Origin: Hydrogenophaga sp. SL48
GTDB lineage: Bacteria; Pseudomonadota; Gammaproteobacteria; Burkholderiales; Burkholderiaceae_C
Assembly: GCF_021729865.1 (NCBI RefSeq)
Contig: NZ_CP063400.1
Coordinates: 5,022,001 to 5,086,000 of the forward strand
DNA: 64,000 bases
Direction: 5' to 3'
Positions 56,245 to 64,000 of this stretch are shown piece by piece (position 1 is the stretch's first letter; the number at the start of each line of letters is the position of its first letter). The notes beneath the pieces were generated by a model. That model was not told the origin of the DNA. It saw only the letters and a list, made by a program, of their open reading frames with translations, and made no database searches. The position numbers were made by a program, and so were the translations under genes.

Positions 56245-57161
56245 GGGCCAGTGACGCTGGGTTTGTGTTCCTGGGCGATCCACTCGGCCCAGAAGTCGAT
56301 GCAGGCCCGGATCTTGGGCAACCGCTGGCGCGCGCTCGCCGTGATGGCGTAGAGCGGCACCGGCTGGTGCGCCACGAACGCGGACAGCACCGGCAGCAGC
56401 CGCCCCTGCTGCACCAGCGGCGCCGCCGCGACCGTGGCGAGCCGCCCGATGCCCAGGCCCTGCAGCACCATGTTCGCGGCCAGGCCGGTGTCGTTGGTGC
56501 ACCAGTACCCCTCGGCAGGCAGCAGCACCGCTTGCCCATTCACCTCGAACGGCCACTGGTTGAGGTGCGGCGCGGCGGTGTTGGTGATGAGGCGGTGCTG
56601 CCGCAGTTCGTGCGGGTGTTGCGGCAACCCGGCCCGCTCGGCGTAGGCTGGGGCAGCGTACAGCGCGCGGTCGAGGTGGCCGAGCGCTCGCGCGACCAGG
56701 GTGTCGGGCAGGGCGGTGCTGGTGCGGATGGCGATGTCGATGCCGTCGCGCGCCATGTCGGCCAGCCGGTCGCTCACCTCCAGCTCGATGCGCAGCCGCG
56801 GGTGGCGCTGGTTCAGCGCGCCCAGGCTGGGCAGCAGCAGGTACTGCGCGATCACGGTGCTGGCCGCCACGCGCACCCGCCCGCTGGCCTCGCCCGCGTG
56901 CTGGGCGAACTCGCCCTGCAGCTCGTCGAGCGCGCCGGTGATGCGGTGGCAGTACGCGAGAAAGGTGTCGCCCTCGGCGCTCAGCGAGAGCCCGTGGGTG
57001 GAGCGGTGCACCAGGCGCGCGCCGCAGGTTTTTTCGATGCGCGTCAGGGCGCGCGAGACCTGGCTGACCGGCACGTCGCGCTCGCGCGCCACCGCCGAGA
57101 GGCTGCCCAGTGCGGTCACGCGGGCAAAGAGCTTCAGGTCGTCGAAGGCGAGGTCGTCCAT
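56241..57161 (-). CDS. LysR family transcriptional regulator
   Basis: A 306-residue regulator. The N-terminal helix-turn-helix is in [20 protein letters not shown]; the effector domain follows (about 95-295), with [14 protein letters not shown] at its start. The start at 57161 gives [15 protein letters not shown]. It is divergent from a small gene and a tautomerase gene, its probable targets, and coupled to the downstream 101-residue gene. Confidence 0.88.
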   Translation of the reverse strand: MDDLAFDDLKLFARVTALGSLSAVARERDVPVSQVSRALTRIEKTCGARLVHRSTHGLSLSAEGDTFLAYCHRITGALDELQGEFAQHAGEASGRVRVAASTVIAQYLLLPSLGALNQRHPRLRIELEVSDRLADMARDGIDIAIRTSTALPDTLVARALGHLDRALYAAPAYAERAGLPQHPHELRQHRLITNTAAPHLNQWPFEVNGQAVLLPAEGYWCTNDTGLAANMVLQGLGIGRLATVAAAPLVQQGRLLPVLSAFVAHQPVPLYAITASARQRLPKIRACIDFWAEWIAQEHKPSVTGP

Positions 57162-57207
57162 GGCGGAGATGGTAGCGACGGGCGTGGAGCGGGGCGCTGC
57201 ACGGGCC

Positions 57208-57233
57208 TTTGCGCGGCGTGCAAAACCGTTTTG
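57208..57233. promoter_or_regulatory. Overlapping palindromes, candidate LysR operator
   Basis: tttgc-N7-gcaaa (57208-57224) overlaps the perfect 13-bp palindrome caaaaccgttttg (57221-57233). They lie in the divergent gap, 69 bp before the small gene start, in the usual position of a LysR site. Confidence 0.45.
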
Positions 57234-57301
57234 ACATCGCTGCCGTTTCCCGACGGAGGGGCGGTGCCTAGAGTTCAGGCACCCCTTCAACGGAGCCCAC
57301 C

Positions 57302-57496
57302 ATGCACACCGAGCACCTCCACCAGACCCTCTCGCCGCAGGCCTACGCGGCCTTGCTGGACCGCCTCCAGCAGCAGGCCCAGCAGGACCGCCGTCGGGCG
57401 CAGCAGGCCTTCGGCCAGGCCTGGCCGCGCCTGCTGTGGCAGCGAGCGCGGCGCCTGCGCCTTCCCGTCACCTCCACCCACCCCCAGAAAGCCTGA
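57302..57496 (+). CDS. Small basic protein upstream of the tautomerase gene
   Basis: A 64-residue basic, Gln- and Arg-rich, probably helical protein. It has a ggag 7 to 10 bases before the ATG, and its stop is 2 bases from the tautomerase start, so translation is likely coupled. No family is recognised. Its reality rests on position and the ribosome site. Confidence 0.5.
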   Translation: MHTEHLHQTLSPQAYAALLDRLQQQAQQDRRRAQQAFGQAWPRLLWQRARRLRLPVTSTHPQKA

Positions 57497-57498
57497 CC

Positions 57499-57900
57499 AT
57501 GCCCACCTTGATGCTCAAGATCGCCCCGCTGCAAAACCCCGAGCGCTACCAGGCCCTGGCCGCCGCGCTCACCAGCCTCACCGCCGACATCCTCGGCAAG
57601 CGCCCGGAGGTCACCGCCGTGGTGATCGACGACCTGCCCCGCGCACGCTGGTGGGTAGGCGGTGGCGCGGTGCAGGGCGCCACGGCTTTGCTGGAGATCG
57701 GCATCACCGCCGGCACCAACACCGACGCGGAAAAGGCGCGCTTCATCGACGCCGCGTACCGCGAACTGCAGCGCCAGCTGGCGCCGGACGGCGGCTTCGA
57801 GCTCGCGAGCTACGTGACGGTGAGCGAACGGCCGGCCACCGACTGGGGCTACGGCGGGCAGACCCAGCGCGCCCGGCAGCAGGCACGTGCGCTGGCGTGA
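57499..57900 (+). CDS. Tautomerase family protein (4-oxalocrotonate tautomerase-like)
   Basis: A 133-residue protein with Pro2 (MPTLMLKIAPL) as the N-terminal catalytic base after Met removal. The first half matches a 4-OT-type unit (AALTSLTADILGKRPEVTAV). It is about twice the length of the 62-residue 4-OT, closer to the longer tautomerases. It could act on enol forms of aromatic or halogenated acids. The divergent LysR gene is its probable regulator. Confidence 0.8.
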   Translation: MPTLMLKIAPLQNPERYQALAAALTSLTADILGKRPEVTAVVIDDLPRARWWVGGGAVQGATALLEIGITAGTNTDAEKARFIDAAYRELQRQLAPDGGFELASYVTVSERPATDWGYGGQTQRARQQARALA

Positions 57901-57921
57901 CCGCCCCGACCCCGCGGCGGC

Positions 57922-58614
57922 TCAGCGCATCGCGTCCAGCACGCGCGCAATCTCGCCGTTGCAGACCGTGCGGTTGCGCGCGTACTCCTGGGGCGTGTCG
58001 ATCTCGCGGTGCAGCTGCAGCGTCTGGTCCATCTGGGCCTTGACCCAGGGCAGCCACTCGCCGTGGATGTGCCGGTTGAAGCGGTTCTCCAGCTCGGCGG
58101 GCGTGCCGTAGAACACCTGGTTGCCGAAGGACGAGAGCAGCCCCTGGCGCATGCGCGTGGCGGTGTCGTCCAGCGTGTGCTGGTTCACCTTCACATGCCG
58201 CATCTCGTGTTCGCGGATGTACCGGTGCGCGCAGCCGCCTTCGGGGAACTCGCTCGCGACCGACACCACGTGCGGGTCGAGGCTGAGCGTGACGACGATG
58301 TGTGGGCGCGCGCAGGCCAGCGGCTCGTCCGGGTGGGTCAGCGAGGGGCTGCGGTAGTCGATGCGGGTGCCCAGCCGCATCTCGGTCAGCCCCAGCGTGC
58401 GGAACCCTTTGTGCGGCAGCTTCTGCACGCTCATGAGTTCGGCGACGCGGCGGTGGTGCGTGAAGCGGATGGGCGCGGGCGCCGTCTTCACCTCGATGGC
58501 CGTGGCCGGCAGGCGCGACTCGCAGGTGGCTTTCCACGAGGGGGACTGGGCCTGGGCGAACGGGGCCAGTGCGCACAGGGTGAGCAGGCCGGTGAGGGAT
58601 CGGGCAACGCGCAT
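57922..58614 (-). CDS. Secreted protein with HExxH motif (possible metallopeptidase)
   Basis: A 230-residue protein with a signal peptide ending near FAQAQS. The middle contains YIREHEMRHVKVNQ, giving His136-Glu137-x-x-His140, the zinc site of many metallopeptidases; this layout resembles DUF922-like periplasmic proteins. No further ligand is certain. The start at 58614 (MRVARSLTG) is chosen; a Met 3 codons earlier is possible. Role unknown. Confidence 0.65.
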   Translation of the reverse strand: MRVARSLTGLLTLCALAPFAQAQSPSWKATCESRLPATAIEVKTAPAPIRFTHHRRVAELMSVQKLPHKGFRTLGLTEMRLGTRIDYRSPSLTHPDEPLACARPHIVVTLSLDPHVVSVASEFPEGGCAHRYIREHEMRHVKVNQHTLDDTATRMRQGLLSSFGNQVFYGTPAELENRFNRHIHGEWLPWVKAQMDQTLQLHREIDTPQEYARNRTVCNGEIARVLDAMR

Positions 58615-58638
58615 GCAGTGATTACACCCGACAGCACC

Positions 58639-58658
58639 ACGGCGCCCGAAGGCGCCGT
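58639..58658 (-). terminator. Stable TTCG-loop hairpin downstream of glcB
   Basis: On the minus strand acggcgcc-ttcg-ggcgccgt, an 8-bp perfect stem with a C(TTCG)G loop. No T-run follows. It lies between the glcB stop and the next gene on the same strand, so it could stop transcription or protect the mRNA end. Confidence 0.45.
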
Positions 58659-58674
58659 TGTGAAGATCCGTGAA

Positions 58675-58755
58675 CGCCGCGGAACTGGCTTTGCCAGGCC
58701 GCAGGCGTTGCCTCCTTGAGGGGGTGACGCACCGCAGGTGCGGCGCGGGGGTGGG
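58675..58755. repeat. Dispersed intergenic hairpin repeat, copy 6 (inverted)
   Basis: gcggaactggctttgccagg, then cctccttgagggggtgacgc and a gcaggtgcggcgcggggg end. The hairpin stem is changed on both sides against copy 2 (accggc/gccggg to actggc/gccagg), keeping the pairing. Confidence 0.7.
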
Positions 58756-58763
58756 CTCTTGTC

Positions 58764-60971
58764 TCAGGCTGCCTTGACCTTCAAGCGCCACGCATGCAGC
58801 AGCGGCTCGGTATAGCCGCTGGGCTGGGCCAGGCCCTTGAACACCAGGTCGCAGGCGGCCTGGTAGGCCATGCTGGTGTTGAAGTTGCCGGCCATCTTTT
58901 TGTAGAACGGGTCGCCCGCGTTCTGCTGGTCCACCACAGCGGCCATGCGCTCAAACGTTTCGCGCACTTCCTTCTCGGTCACCACGCCGTGGCGCAGCCA
59001 GTTGGCCATGTGCTGGCTGCTGATGCGCAGCGTGGCGCGGTCTTCCATCAGGCCCACGTTGTGGATGTCGGGCACCTTGGAGCAGCCCACGCCCTGGTCG
59101 ACCCAGCGCACCACGTAGCCGAGGATGCCCTGGGCGTTGTTGTCGAGCTCCTGCTGCTTCTCGGCGGCGGTCCAGTTGGGGTTGGCGGTCACGGGGATGG
59201 TCAGCATGCCGGTGAGCAGGTTGTCGCGCTCTTTGCCTGCGTCGATCTTTTCCAGCTCCTTCTGCACGTCGCTCACCAGCACCTGGTGGTAGTGCAGGGC
59301 GTGCAGCGTGGCGCCGGTGGGGCTGGGCACCCAGGCGGTGTTGGCGCCGGCCTTGGGGTGGGCGATCTTCTGCTCCATCATGGCCTTCATCAGGTCGGGC
59401 ATGGCCCACATGCCCTTGCCGATCTGTGCCTTGCCGCGCAGGCCGCAGGACAGGCCCACCAGCACGTTGTTGCGTTCGTAGCTCTGGATCCAGGCGCTGG
59501 TTTTCATGTCGCCCTTGCGCACCATCGGGCCGGCCAGCATGGCGCTGTGCATCTCGTCGCCGGTGCGGTCCAGGAAGCCGGTGTTGATGAAGGCCACGCG
59601 GCTGGCGGCGGCTTCGATACAGGCCTTGAGGTTGACGGACGTGCGGCGCTCTTCGTCCATGATGCCGAGCTTGACGGTGCTCTCGGGCAGGCCCAGCACC
59701 TGCTCGACACGGCCGAACAGCTCGCCGGCAAACGCCACTTCACGCGGGCCGTGCATCTTGGGCTTGACGATGTAGACCGAGCCCTTGCGCGAGTTGCGGA
59801 TCGCGTCTTTCTTGGTGCGCTTCAGGTCGTGCATGGCGATGGTGGTGGTGACCATCGCGTCCAGGATGCCTTCGGGAATCTCCTTGCCTTCCGCGCCCCA
59901 GAGGATGGCGGGGTTGGTCATCAGGTGGCCGACGTTGCGCACGAACATGAGCGAGCGGCCGTGCAGGCGCACGCCCTTCTTGCCGTTGGGTGCGGTGTAT
60001 TCGCGGTCGGCGTTGAGGCCGCGCGTGAAGCTCTTGCCTCCCTTGCTCACCTCTTCGGTCAGCGTGCCCTGCAGGATGCCGAGCCAGTTGCGGTAGGCCA
60101 GCACCTTGTCCTCGGCGTCCACGGCGGCCACGGAGTCTTCCAGGTCGAGGATGGTGGAGAGCGCGGCTTCGACCACCAGGTCGCTCACGCCGGCGGCGTC
60201 CGATGTGCCGATGGGCGTGGCGCGGTTGATCTGGATCTCCAGGTGCAGGCCGTTGTGCTTGAGCAGCACGGCGCTGGGCGCCTTGGCCTCGCCCTGGTAC
60301 CCGATGAACTGCGACTTGTCGGCCAGCTTGCTGGTGCCGCCAACGGCGAGGCCGACCACGAGTTCACCGTCCTTGTTGACCTTGTAGCCGGTGGAGCCCA
60401 CGTGAGAGCCCTTCTTCAGCGGGGCGCAACGGTCGAGCACGTGGCGCGCGTACTCGATGACCTTGGCGCCGCGCTTGGGGTTGTAGCCGCCTTTTTTTCC
60501 GACCTTTTCACAGCCCTTGTCTTCGCTCAGCACGTCGGTGCCGTAGAGCGCGTCGTACAGGCTGCCCCAGCGCGCGTTGGCGGCGTTGAGCGCGTAGCGC
60601 GCGTTCAGGATCGGCACCACCAGCTGCGGGCCGGCCTGCGTGGCCAGCTCGTCGTCCACGTTTTTCGTGGTGGCCTTGACCTTCTTGGGCTCGGGCACCA
60701 GGTAGCCGATGGTCTCCAGAAACTTGCGGTAGGCCACCATGTCGGTGATCGGGCCGGGGTTGGCGCCGTGCCAGGTGTCCAGCTCGGCCTGCAGGCGGTC
60801 GCGCTCGGCCAGCAGGGCGGCGTTCTTTGGGGCCAGGTCGGCCACGATGGCGTCGAAGCCTTTCCAGAAGGTCTCGCTGGCCACACCGGTGCCGGGCAGC
60901 ACGTGGGCGTTGATGAACTCATACAGCTCGGTGGCGACCTGCAGGCCGTGGACTTGGGTGCGTTGTGTCAT
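58764..60971 (-). CDS. glcB: Malate synthase G
   Basis: A 735-residue enzyme making malate from glyoxylate and acetyl-CoA. Signatures are [20 protein letters not shown], the [20 protein letters not shown] segment with the catalytic Arg, and the C-terminal [12 protein letters not shown] and [18 protein letters not shown]. The start at 60971 ([12 protein letters not shown]) is typical. A haloacid dehalogenase gene ends 28 bases upstream on the same strand and may be co-transcribed: glyoxylate or glycolate from that activity could feed this enzyme. Confidence 0.96.
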   Translation of the reverse strand: MTQRTQVHGLQVATELYEFINAHVLPGTGVASETFWKGFDAIVADLAPKNAALLAERDRLQAELDTWHGANPGPITDMVAYRKFLETIGYLVPEPKKVKATTKNVDDELATQAGPQLVVPILNARYALNAANARWGSLYDALYGTDVLSEDKGCEKVGKKGGYNPKRGAKVIEYARHVLDRCAPLKKGSHVGSTGYKVNKDGELVVGLAVGGTSKLADKSQFIGYQGEAKAPSAVLLKHNGLHLEIQINRATPIGTSDAAGVSDLVVEAALSTILDLEDSVAAVDAEDKVLAYRNWLGILQGTLTEEVSKGGKSFTRGLNADREYTAPNGKKGVRLHGRSLMFVRNVGHLMTNPAILWGAEGKEIPEGILDAMVTTTIAMHDLKRTKKDAIRNSRKGSVYIVKPKMHGPREVAFAGELFGRVEQVLGLPESTVKLGIMDEERRTSVNLKACIEAAASRVAFINTGFLDRTGDEMHSAMLAGPMVRKGDMKTSAWIQSYERNNVLVGLSCGLRGKAQIGKGMWAMPDLMKAMMEQKIAHPKAGANTAWVPSPTGATLHALHYHQVLVSDVQKELEKIDAGKERDNLLTGMLTIPVTANPNWTAAEKQQELDNNAQGILGYVVRWVDQGVGCSKVPDIHNVGLMEDRATLRISSQHMANWLRHGVVTEKEVRETFERMAAVVDQQNAGDPFYKKMAGNFNTSMAYQAACDLVFKGLAQPSGYTEPLLHAWRLKVKAA

Positions 60972-60999
60972 GGGTGGCTCCAGCGGGAAAAAAAAGAAA

Positions 61000-61698
61000 T
61001 CAGTTGAAGAAATGGAGAACGTCACGCAGGTTCTGTGCCGTGCGCGTGGGCTGTGTGCCCAGTTCTTCGAAGGGCAGATTCTGGCGGTTCACCCACAGCG
61101 TGCGGTAGCCGAACCAGGTGGCGGCCAGCGCGTCCCAGGCGTTGCTGCTGACGAACACGATCTGGCCGCGCGGCAGGCCGGTGGCGGCTTCGCCCAGCGC
61201 GTAGGCGTCGGGGTGGGTCTTGTATTTGCGGATGCCGTCGACGCTGATCACGTGGTCCAGCAGGCCGTCGAGGCCGGCACTGCGGATGGCGATGCCCAGC
61301 ATCTCCGGTTCGCCGTTGCTCAGGATGCCGGTGGCGATGCCACGCTCGCGCAAGGCCTGCAGCACCTCGCGGTTTTCCGGGAAGGCCGAGAGGCTGCGGT
61401 ACTGGTTCATCAGCTGCGCGGCGCGGGCCTCAAAGGCTGGCCAGTCGTTGCGCGCGGCGGGTTCGATCAGCTTGATGGCGAACGCAAGGGCGTTTTGTGT
61501 GAGGGTCCAGAACGGCTGGTAGTGCGCGCCGTGGTCGCTGGTGGTCACCAGCCGGGTGTATTCGATCTGTTTGTCGCGCCACACCGTGGCCAGCCGCGCG
61601 CCCTGGCCGGGGAACAGCTGCTCGGCGAGCAGACCCACGCTGTACACGTCGAACAGCGTGCCGTAGGCATCAAACAGGACCGCGCGGGGTTTTTCCAT
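61000..61698 (-). CDS. Haloacid dehalogenase, type II
   Basis: A 232-residue HAD enzyme. The nucleophile Asp10 is in [11 protein letters not shown], with Arg in [16 protein letters not shown], the Lys in KYKTHPDAY, and [11 protein letters not shown] holding the Ser-Asn-Trp-Asp set of L-2-haloacid dehalogenases. It hydrolyses 2-haloacids to hydroxyacids, for example chloroacetate to glycolate. Position directly before glcB fits a route to glyoxylate and malate. Confidence 0.9.
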   Translation of the reverse strand: MEKPRAVLFDAYGTLFDVYSVGLLAEQLFPGQGARLATVWRDKQIEYTRLVTTSDHGAHYQPFWTLTQNALAFAIKLIEPAARNDWPAFEARAAQLMNQYRSLSAFPENREVLQALRERGIATGILSNGEPEMLGIAIRSAGLDGLLDHVISVDGIRKYKTHPDAYALGEAATGLPRGQIVFVSSNAWDALAATWFGYRTLWVNRQNLPFEELGTQPTRTAQNLRDVLHFFN

Positions 61699-61749
61699 CC
61701 ACGAACTGTATTTGATACCTGTCTCTTCATTGATTCCATGAATCGCGAT

Positions 61750-62670
61750 TTATCTGTGACTTTTAAGGTGGTAATTGCCCAGGTGCTCCAGCAGCAGGCG
61801 GGCGGCCGGCGTGAGCGCCGCCGCGTCGCGCACGCACAGGGCGAACCCGCGCTGCGCCCAGGCGTCGCTCAGGGGGATCGCGCGCAGGCCGAACTCGGCG
61901 CTGCGGGGTTCGGCCACCTCCAGCGGGACCACGCCGATGGCCAGGCGCGCCCGAACCACCCGCAGCACGGCCTCGAAGTCCGACACGATGACGCGGTACC
62001 TCAGCGGGCGGTTCAGCTCGACCGAGGCCCGCACCATCAGCGCCTGCACCGCGCTGTTGACCGGCAGGCCCACGTAGTCCCAGTCCAGCGCCTGGTCGAA
62101 CGGCAGCTGGGGGCGCCCGGCCAGCGGATGGTCGGCGGGCACCACCAGGCCGAGCCGGTCATCGCGGTAAGGGCGAAGGTCCAGGCCTTGCAGGTCGGCG
62201 CCGTGCGGGCTGTGCCAGCAGATGCCCAGCGAGGCCACACCGTCGCGGATGCCTTGCACCACCTGGGGCCCGTTGCGCACCTCCAGCTCGACGCGGATGC
62301 CCTCGTGCGCCGGGTCGTGCAGGAAGGTCGCCACGTCCTCCACCAGGTGTTCGGCCATCACCGAGGCCGTGGCCAGCACCCGCACATGGCCGCGCACGCC
62401 CTTGGCGAACGCGGCCATGTCCTGCTCGATGCGCCGGGCGCCGAGCAGCAGCTCGCGCGCCTGTTCCAGCAGGCTGTCGCCGGCCGAGGTGGGCTCCACG
62501 CCGTGGCGCTTGCGCACCAGCAGTGGCGTGCCCAGCTGTTCCTCCAGCTGCGCGAGGCGCTTGCTCACGGCGCTGCCGACCATGTGGGCTTCGGCGGCGG
62601 CCCGGGCGATGTTGCGGTGGTGGCAGACCGCCACGAAGAGGCGCAGGCTGGTCAGGTCGAGGTCGCGCAC
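61750..62670 (-). CDS. LysR family transcriptional regulator
   Basis: A 306-residue regulator. The N-terminal helix-turn-helix contains RNIARAAAEAHMVGSAVSKR; the effector domain runs from about residue 92. It begins with a GTG at 62670 (reading MRDLDLTSLRLF, the family start). It is divergent from the CoA-transferase gene; the palindrome in the gap is its likely site. The dehalogenase gene follows on the same strand after 51 bases. Confidence 0.88.
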   Translation of the reverse strand: MRDLDLTSLRLFVAVCHHRNIARAAAEAHMVGSAVSKRLAQLEEQLGTPLLVRKRHGVEPTSAGDSLLEQARELLLGARRIEQDMAAFAKGVRGHVRVLATASVMAEHLVEDVATFLHDPAHEGIRVELEVRNGPQVVQGIRDGVASLGICWHSPHGADLQGLDLRPYRDDRLGLVVPADHPLAGRPQLPFDQALDWDYVGLPVNSAVQALMVRASVELNRPLRYRVIVSDFEAVLRVVRARLAIGVVPLEVAEPRSAEFGLRAIPLSDAWAQRGFALCVRDAAALTPAARLLLEHLGNYHLKSHR

Positions 62671-62709
62671 ACGGGCTCCTAGGTGTTCCGCTCGGGAAGT
62701 TGTGGGGTT

Positions 62710-62736
62710 CCAAAATACCGCTTTACGGAATTTTGG
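62710..62736. promoter_or_regulatory. 27-bp palindrome, candidate LysR operator
   Basis: ccaaaataccg and cggaattttgg are 11-bp arms with one mismatch around a 5-base centre. It is midway between the divergent LysR and CoA-transferase genes. A small gggc-aaaaa-gccc hairpin follows at 62760-62772, just before the start. Confidence 0.6.
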
Positions 62737-62789
62737 TGAATCCTAAACTCCCTTCTGTCGGGCAAAAAGCCCGGATGATCCCTCCACAC

Positions 62790-64000
62790 ATGCACACCGA
62801 CACCCGCACCAACCCCCCCACCCCCGCCCATCCGCTGCCGCTGACCGGCCTTCGGGTGGTCGAGTTCAGCCACATGGTCATGGGCCCCACCTGCGGCATG
62901 GTGCTGGCCGACATGGGCGCCGAGACCATCAAGGTCGAGCCCATCGACGGCGACCGCACGCGCCACCTGCTGGGCTCGGGCGCGGGCTTTTTCCCGCTCT
63001 TCAACCGCAACAAGAAGAGCATCGCCATCAACCTGCACCAGCCCGACGGGGCCGAGGTGGCTCGGCGCCTGGCGGCCAGCGCCGATGTGGTGGCCGAGAA
63101 CTTCAAGCCCGGCACCATGGGCAAGTACGGGCTCGACTACGCCTCGCTCAGCCAGGTCAACCCGCGCTGCATCTACATCAGCCTCAAGGGCTTCCTGCCC
63201 GGCCCCTACGACCACCGCACCGCGCTCGACGAGGTGGTGCAGATGATGGGCGGCCTGGCCTACATGACCGGCCGTCCCGGCGACCCGCTGCGCGCGGGCA
63301 CCAGCGTGAACGACATCATGGGCGGCATGTTCGGCGCCATCGGCGCGCTGGGCGCGCTGATCCAGCGCGGCATCACCGGCAAGGGCCAGGAGGTGCAGAG
63401 TGCGCTGTTCGAGAACAACGTGTTCCTTGTCGGCCAGCACATGCTGCAGTACGCCATCACCGGCAAGCCGGCGGCGCCCATGCCCGAGCGCATCTCGGCC
63501 TGGGCGGTGTACGACGTGTTCACCGTGAAGGACGGCGAGCAGATTTTTCTGGCGGCGGTGAGCGATGCGCAGTGGGCCACCTTCTGCGACGCGCTGGGTT
63601 TTGCCGACCTCAAGGCCGACCTGCGGTATCCCGACAACAACGCCCGGGTGACGTTGCGGCCGATCCTGCTGCCCATCTTGCGCGAGCGGCTGGCCGGCCG
63701 CAGCGCCGCCGAACTGGCCGCCTTGTTTGAACGGGTCGGCCTGCCTTTCGCGCCGATCCGCAAGCCCGAAGAGCTGTATCACGACGAGCACCTGCTCGCC
63801 ACCGGCGGCCTGGCCGACATCACCCTGCCCGACGGCGCGCGCGCCGGCCAGACCGCCAAGACCACGCTGTTCCCTTTCACCATGGACGGTCAGCGCCTGG
63901 GCGTTCGCCTGGACCCGCCGACCATGGGGGCGCACACCACCGAGCTGCTGCACGGGCTGGGGTATGGCGAGTCCGACATCGAGCGCCTGCGTCAGCTGGC
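62790..64000 (+). CDS. CaiB/BaiF family (type III) CoA-transferase, 3' end outside window
   Basis: A frame of 403 codons, open to the window edge. LTGLRVVEFSHMVMGPTCGM, DMGAETIKVEPIDGDRTR and NRNKKSIAINL are class III signatures. The catalytic Asp region is near 165-170 (TSVNDIMGGMFGAIGALGAL). Enzymes of this family move CoA between organic acids. The preceding Pro-rich head (MHTDTRTNPPTPAHPLP) is unusual. An in-frame ATG at 62775 is an alternative start. It is divergent from a LysR regulator. Confidence 0.9.
   Translation, partial: MHTDTRTNPPTPAHPLPLTGLRVVEFSHMVMGPTCGMVLADMGAETIKVEPIDGDRTRHLLGSGAGFFPLFNRNKKSIAINLHQPDGAEVARRLAASADVVAENFKPGTMGKYGLDYASLSQVNPRCIYISLKGFLPGPYDHRTALDEVVQMMGGLAYMTGRPGDPLRAGTSVNDIMGGMFGAIGALGALIQRGITGKGQEVQSALFENNVFLVGQHMLQYAITGKPAAPMPERISAWAVYDVFTVKDGEQIFLAAVSDAQWATFCDALGFADLKADLRYPDNNARVTLRPILLPILRERLAGRSAAELAALFERVGLPFAPIRKPEELYHDEHLLATGGLADITLPDGARAGQTAKTTLFPFTMDGQRLGVRLDPPTMGAHTTELLHGLGYGESDIERLRQL

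Noticed and set aside
55787..56539. N-terminal extension of the chemoreceptor to 56539
   Set aside because: The extended part is Arg/Pro-rich shadow of the small gene and the LysR gene; the transmembrane start MNNSLSRLG and a promoter fit 55786.
58794..61007. Open frame of about 737 codons antisense to glcB
   Set aside because: Same shadow composition (His, Gly, Val, Gln rich); malate synthase G is unambiguous on the other strand.
1..64000. tRNA, rRNA, CRISPR arrays and phage genes
   Set aside because: No cloverleaf-like intergenic segments, regular spaced repeats or phage structural proteins were recognised; the tandem repeat at 51355 has only two units.

Overview
The window is about 64 kb of GC-rich, densely coded bacterial chromosome with no rRNA, tRNA, CRISPR or phage genes that I could see. 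Gene content and order (fur/bamE-dapB-exbBD-leuS-lptE-holA, hpf-ptsN-hprK, a betaproteobacterial-type gshA with gshB, a Liv-type ABC operon) and several intergenic hairpin families suggest a betaproteobacterium of the family Comamonadaceae, with a Hydrogenophaga-like genus as my best guess. This rests on recalled synteny and protein character, not on a marker-gene comparison.

Layout. 1-9.6 kb: the 3' part of pntA with pntB (proton-translocating transhydrogenase), a long-chain acyl-CoA ligase, an MTA/SAH nucleosidase coupled to an unusual DapB-like protein, corA, a patatin-like lipase and a divergent MFS exporter. 9.6-19.3 kb: a core block of hpf-ptsN-hprK, convergent fur, then bamE-dapB-exbB-exbD-leuS-lptE-holA. 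19.3-33.1 kb: an accessory stretch between holA and proA, with an AraC regulator, a complete branched-chain/aromatic-type ABC importer operon (livKHMGF) ending in an aldehyde dehydrogenase, a gene cut by an IS5-family element, an HxlR/methyltransferase pair, a creA-family gene and a DUF2855 gene. 33.2-40.7 kb: proA, gshA, kup, benE, gshB. 40.9-45.1 kb: an uncharacterised protein, a class II glutamine amidotransferase, a zinc metallopeptidase and a 14-helix drug exporter. 45.2-50.6 kb: a QseB/QseC-like two-component system and a DegP/HtrA protease, linked by matching 11-bp-period direct repeats upstream of both. 50.6-53.7 kb: two c-type cytochromes and a crotonase. 53.7-57.9 kb: a chemoreceptor, a LysR regulator coupled to a small unknown gene, and a tautomerase. 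57.9-64 kb: a secreted protein with an HExxH motif, malate synthase G with an upstream haloacid dehalogenase, a LysR regulator and a divergent CoA-transferase running off the window.

The most unusual structure is a 700-bp gene-free gap between qseC and degP. It holds two roughly 237-bp imperfect palindromes in tandem. Each is centred on a related core of about 53 bp in opposite orientation, and the bounding stems of the two cores differ by compensatory base changes. Other notable points are the IS5-family insertion with an intact TTAG target duplication, whose removal restores a 287-codon frame carrying a HEPN-like R-x4-H motif; a dispersed hairpin repeat family in at least six intergenic spaces; three further repeat types in the junctions of the liv operon; and a C-terminal fragment duplication flanking the chemoreceptor gene.
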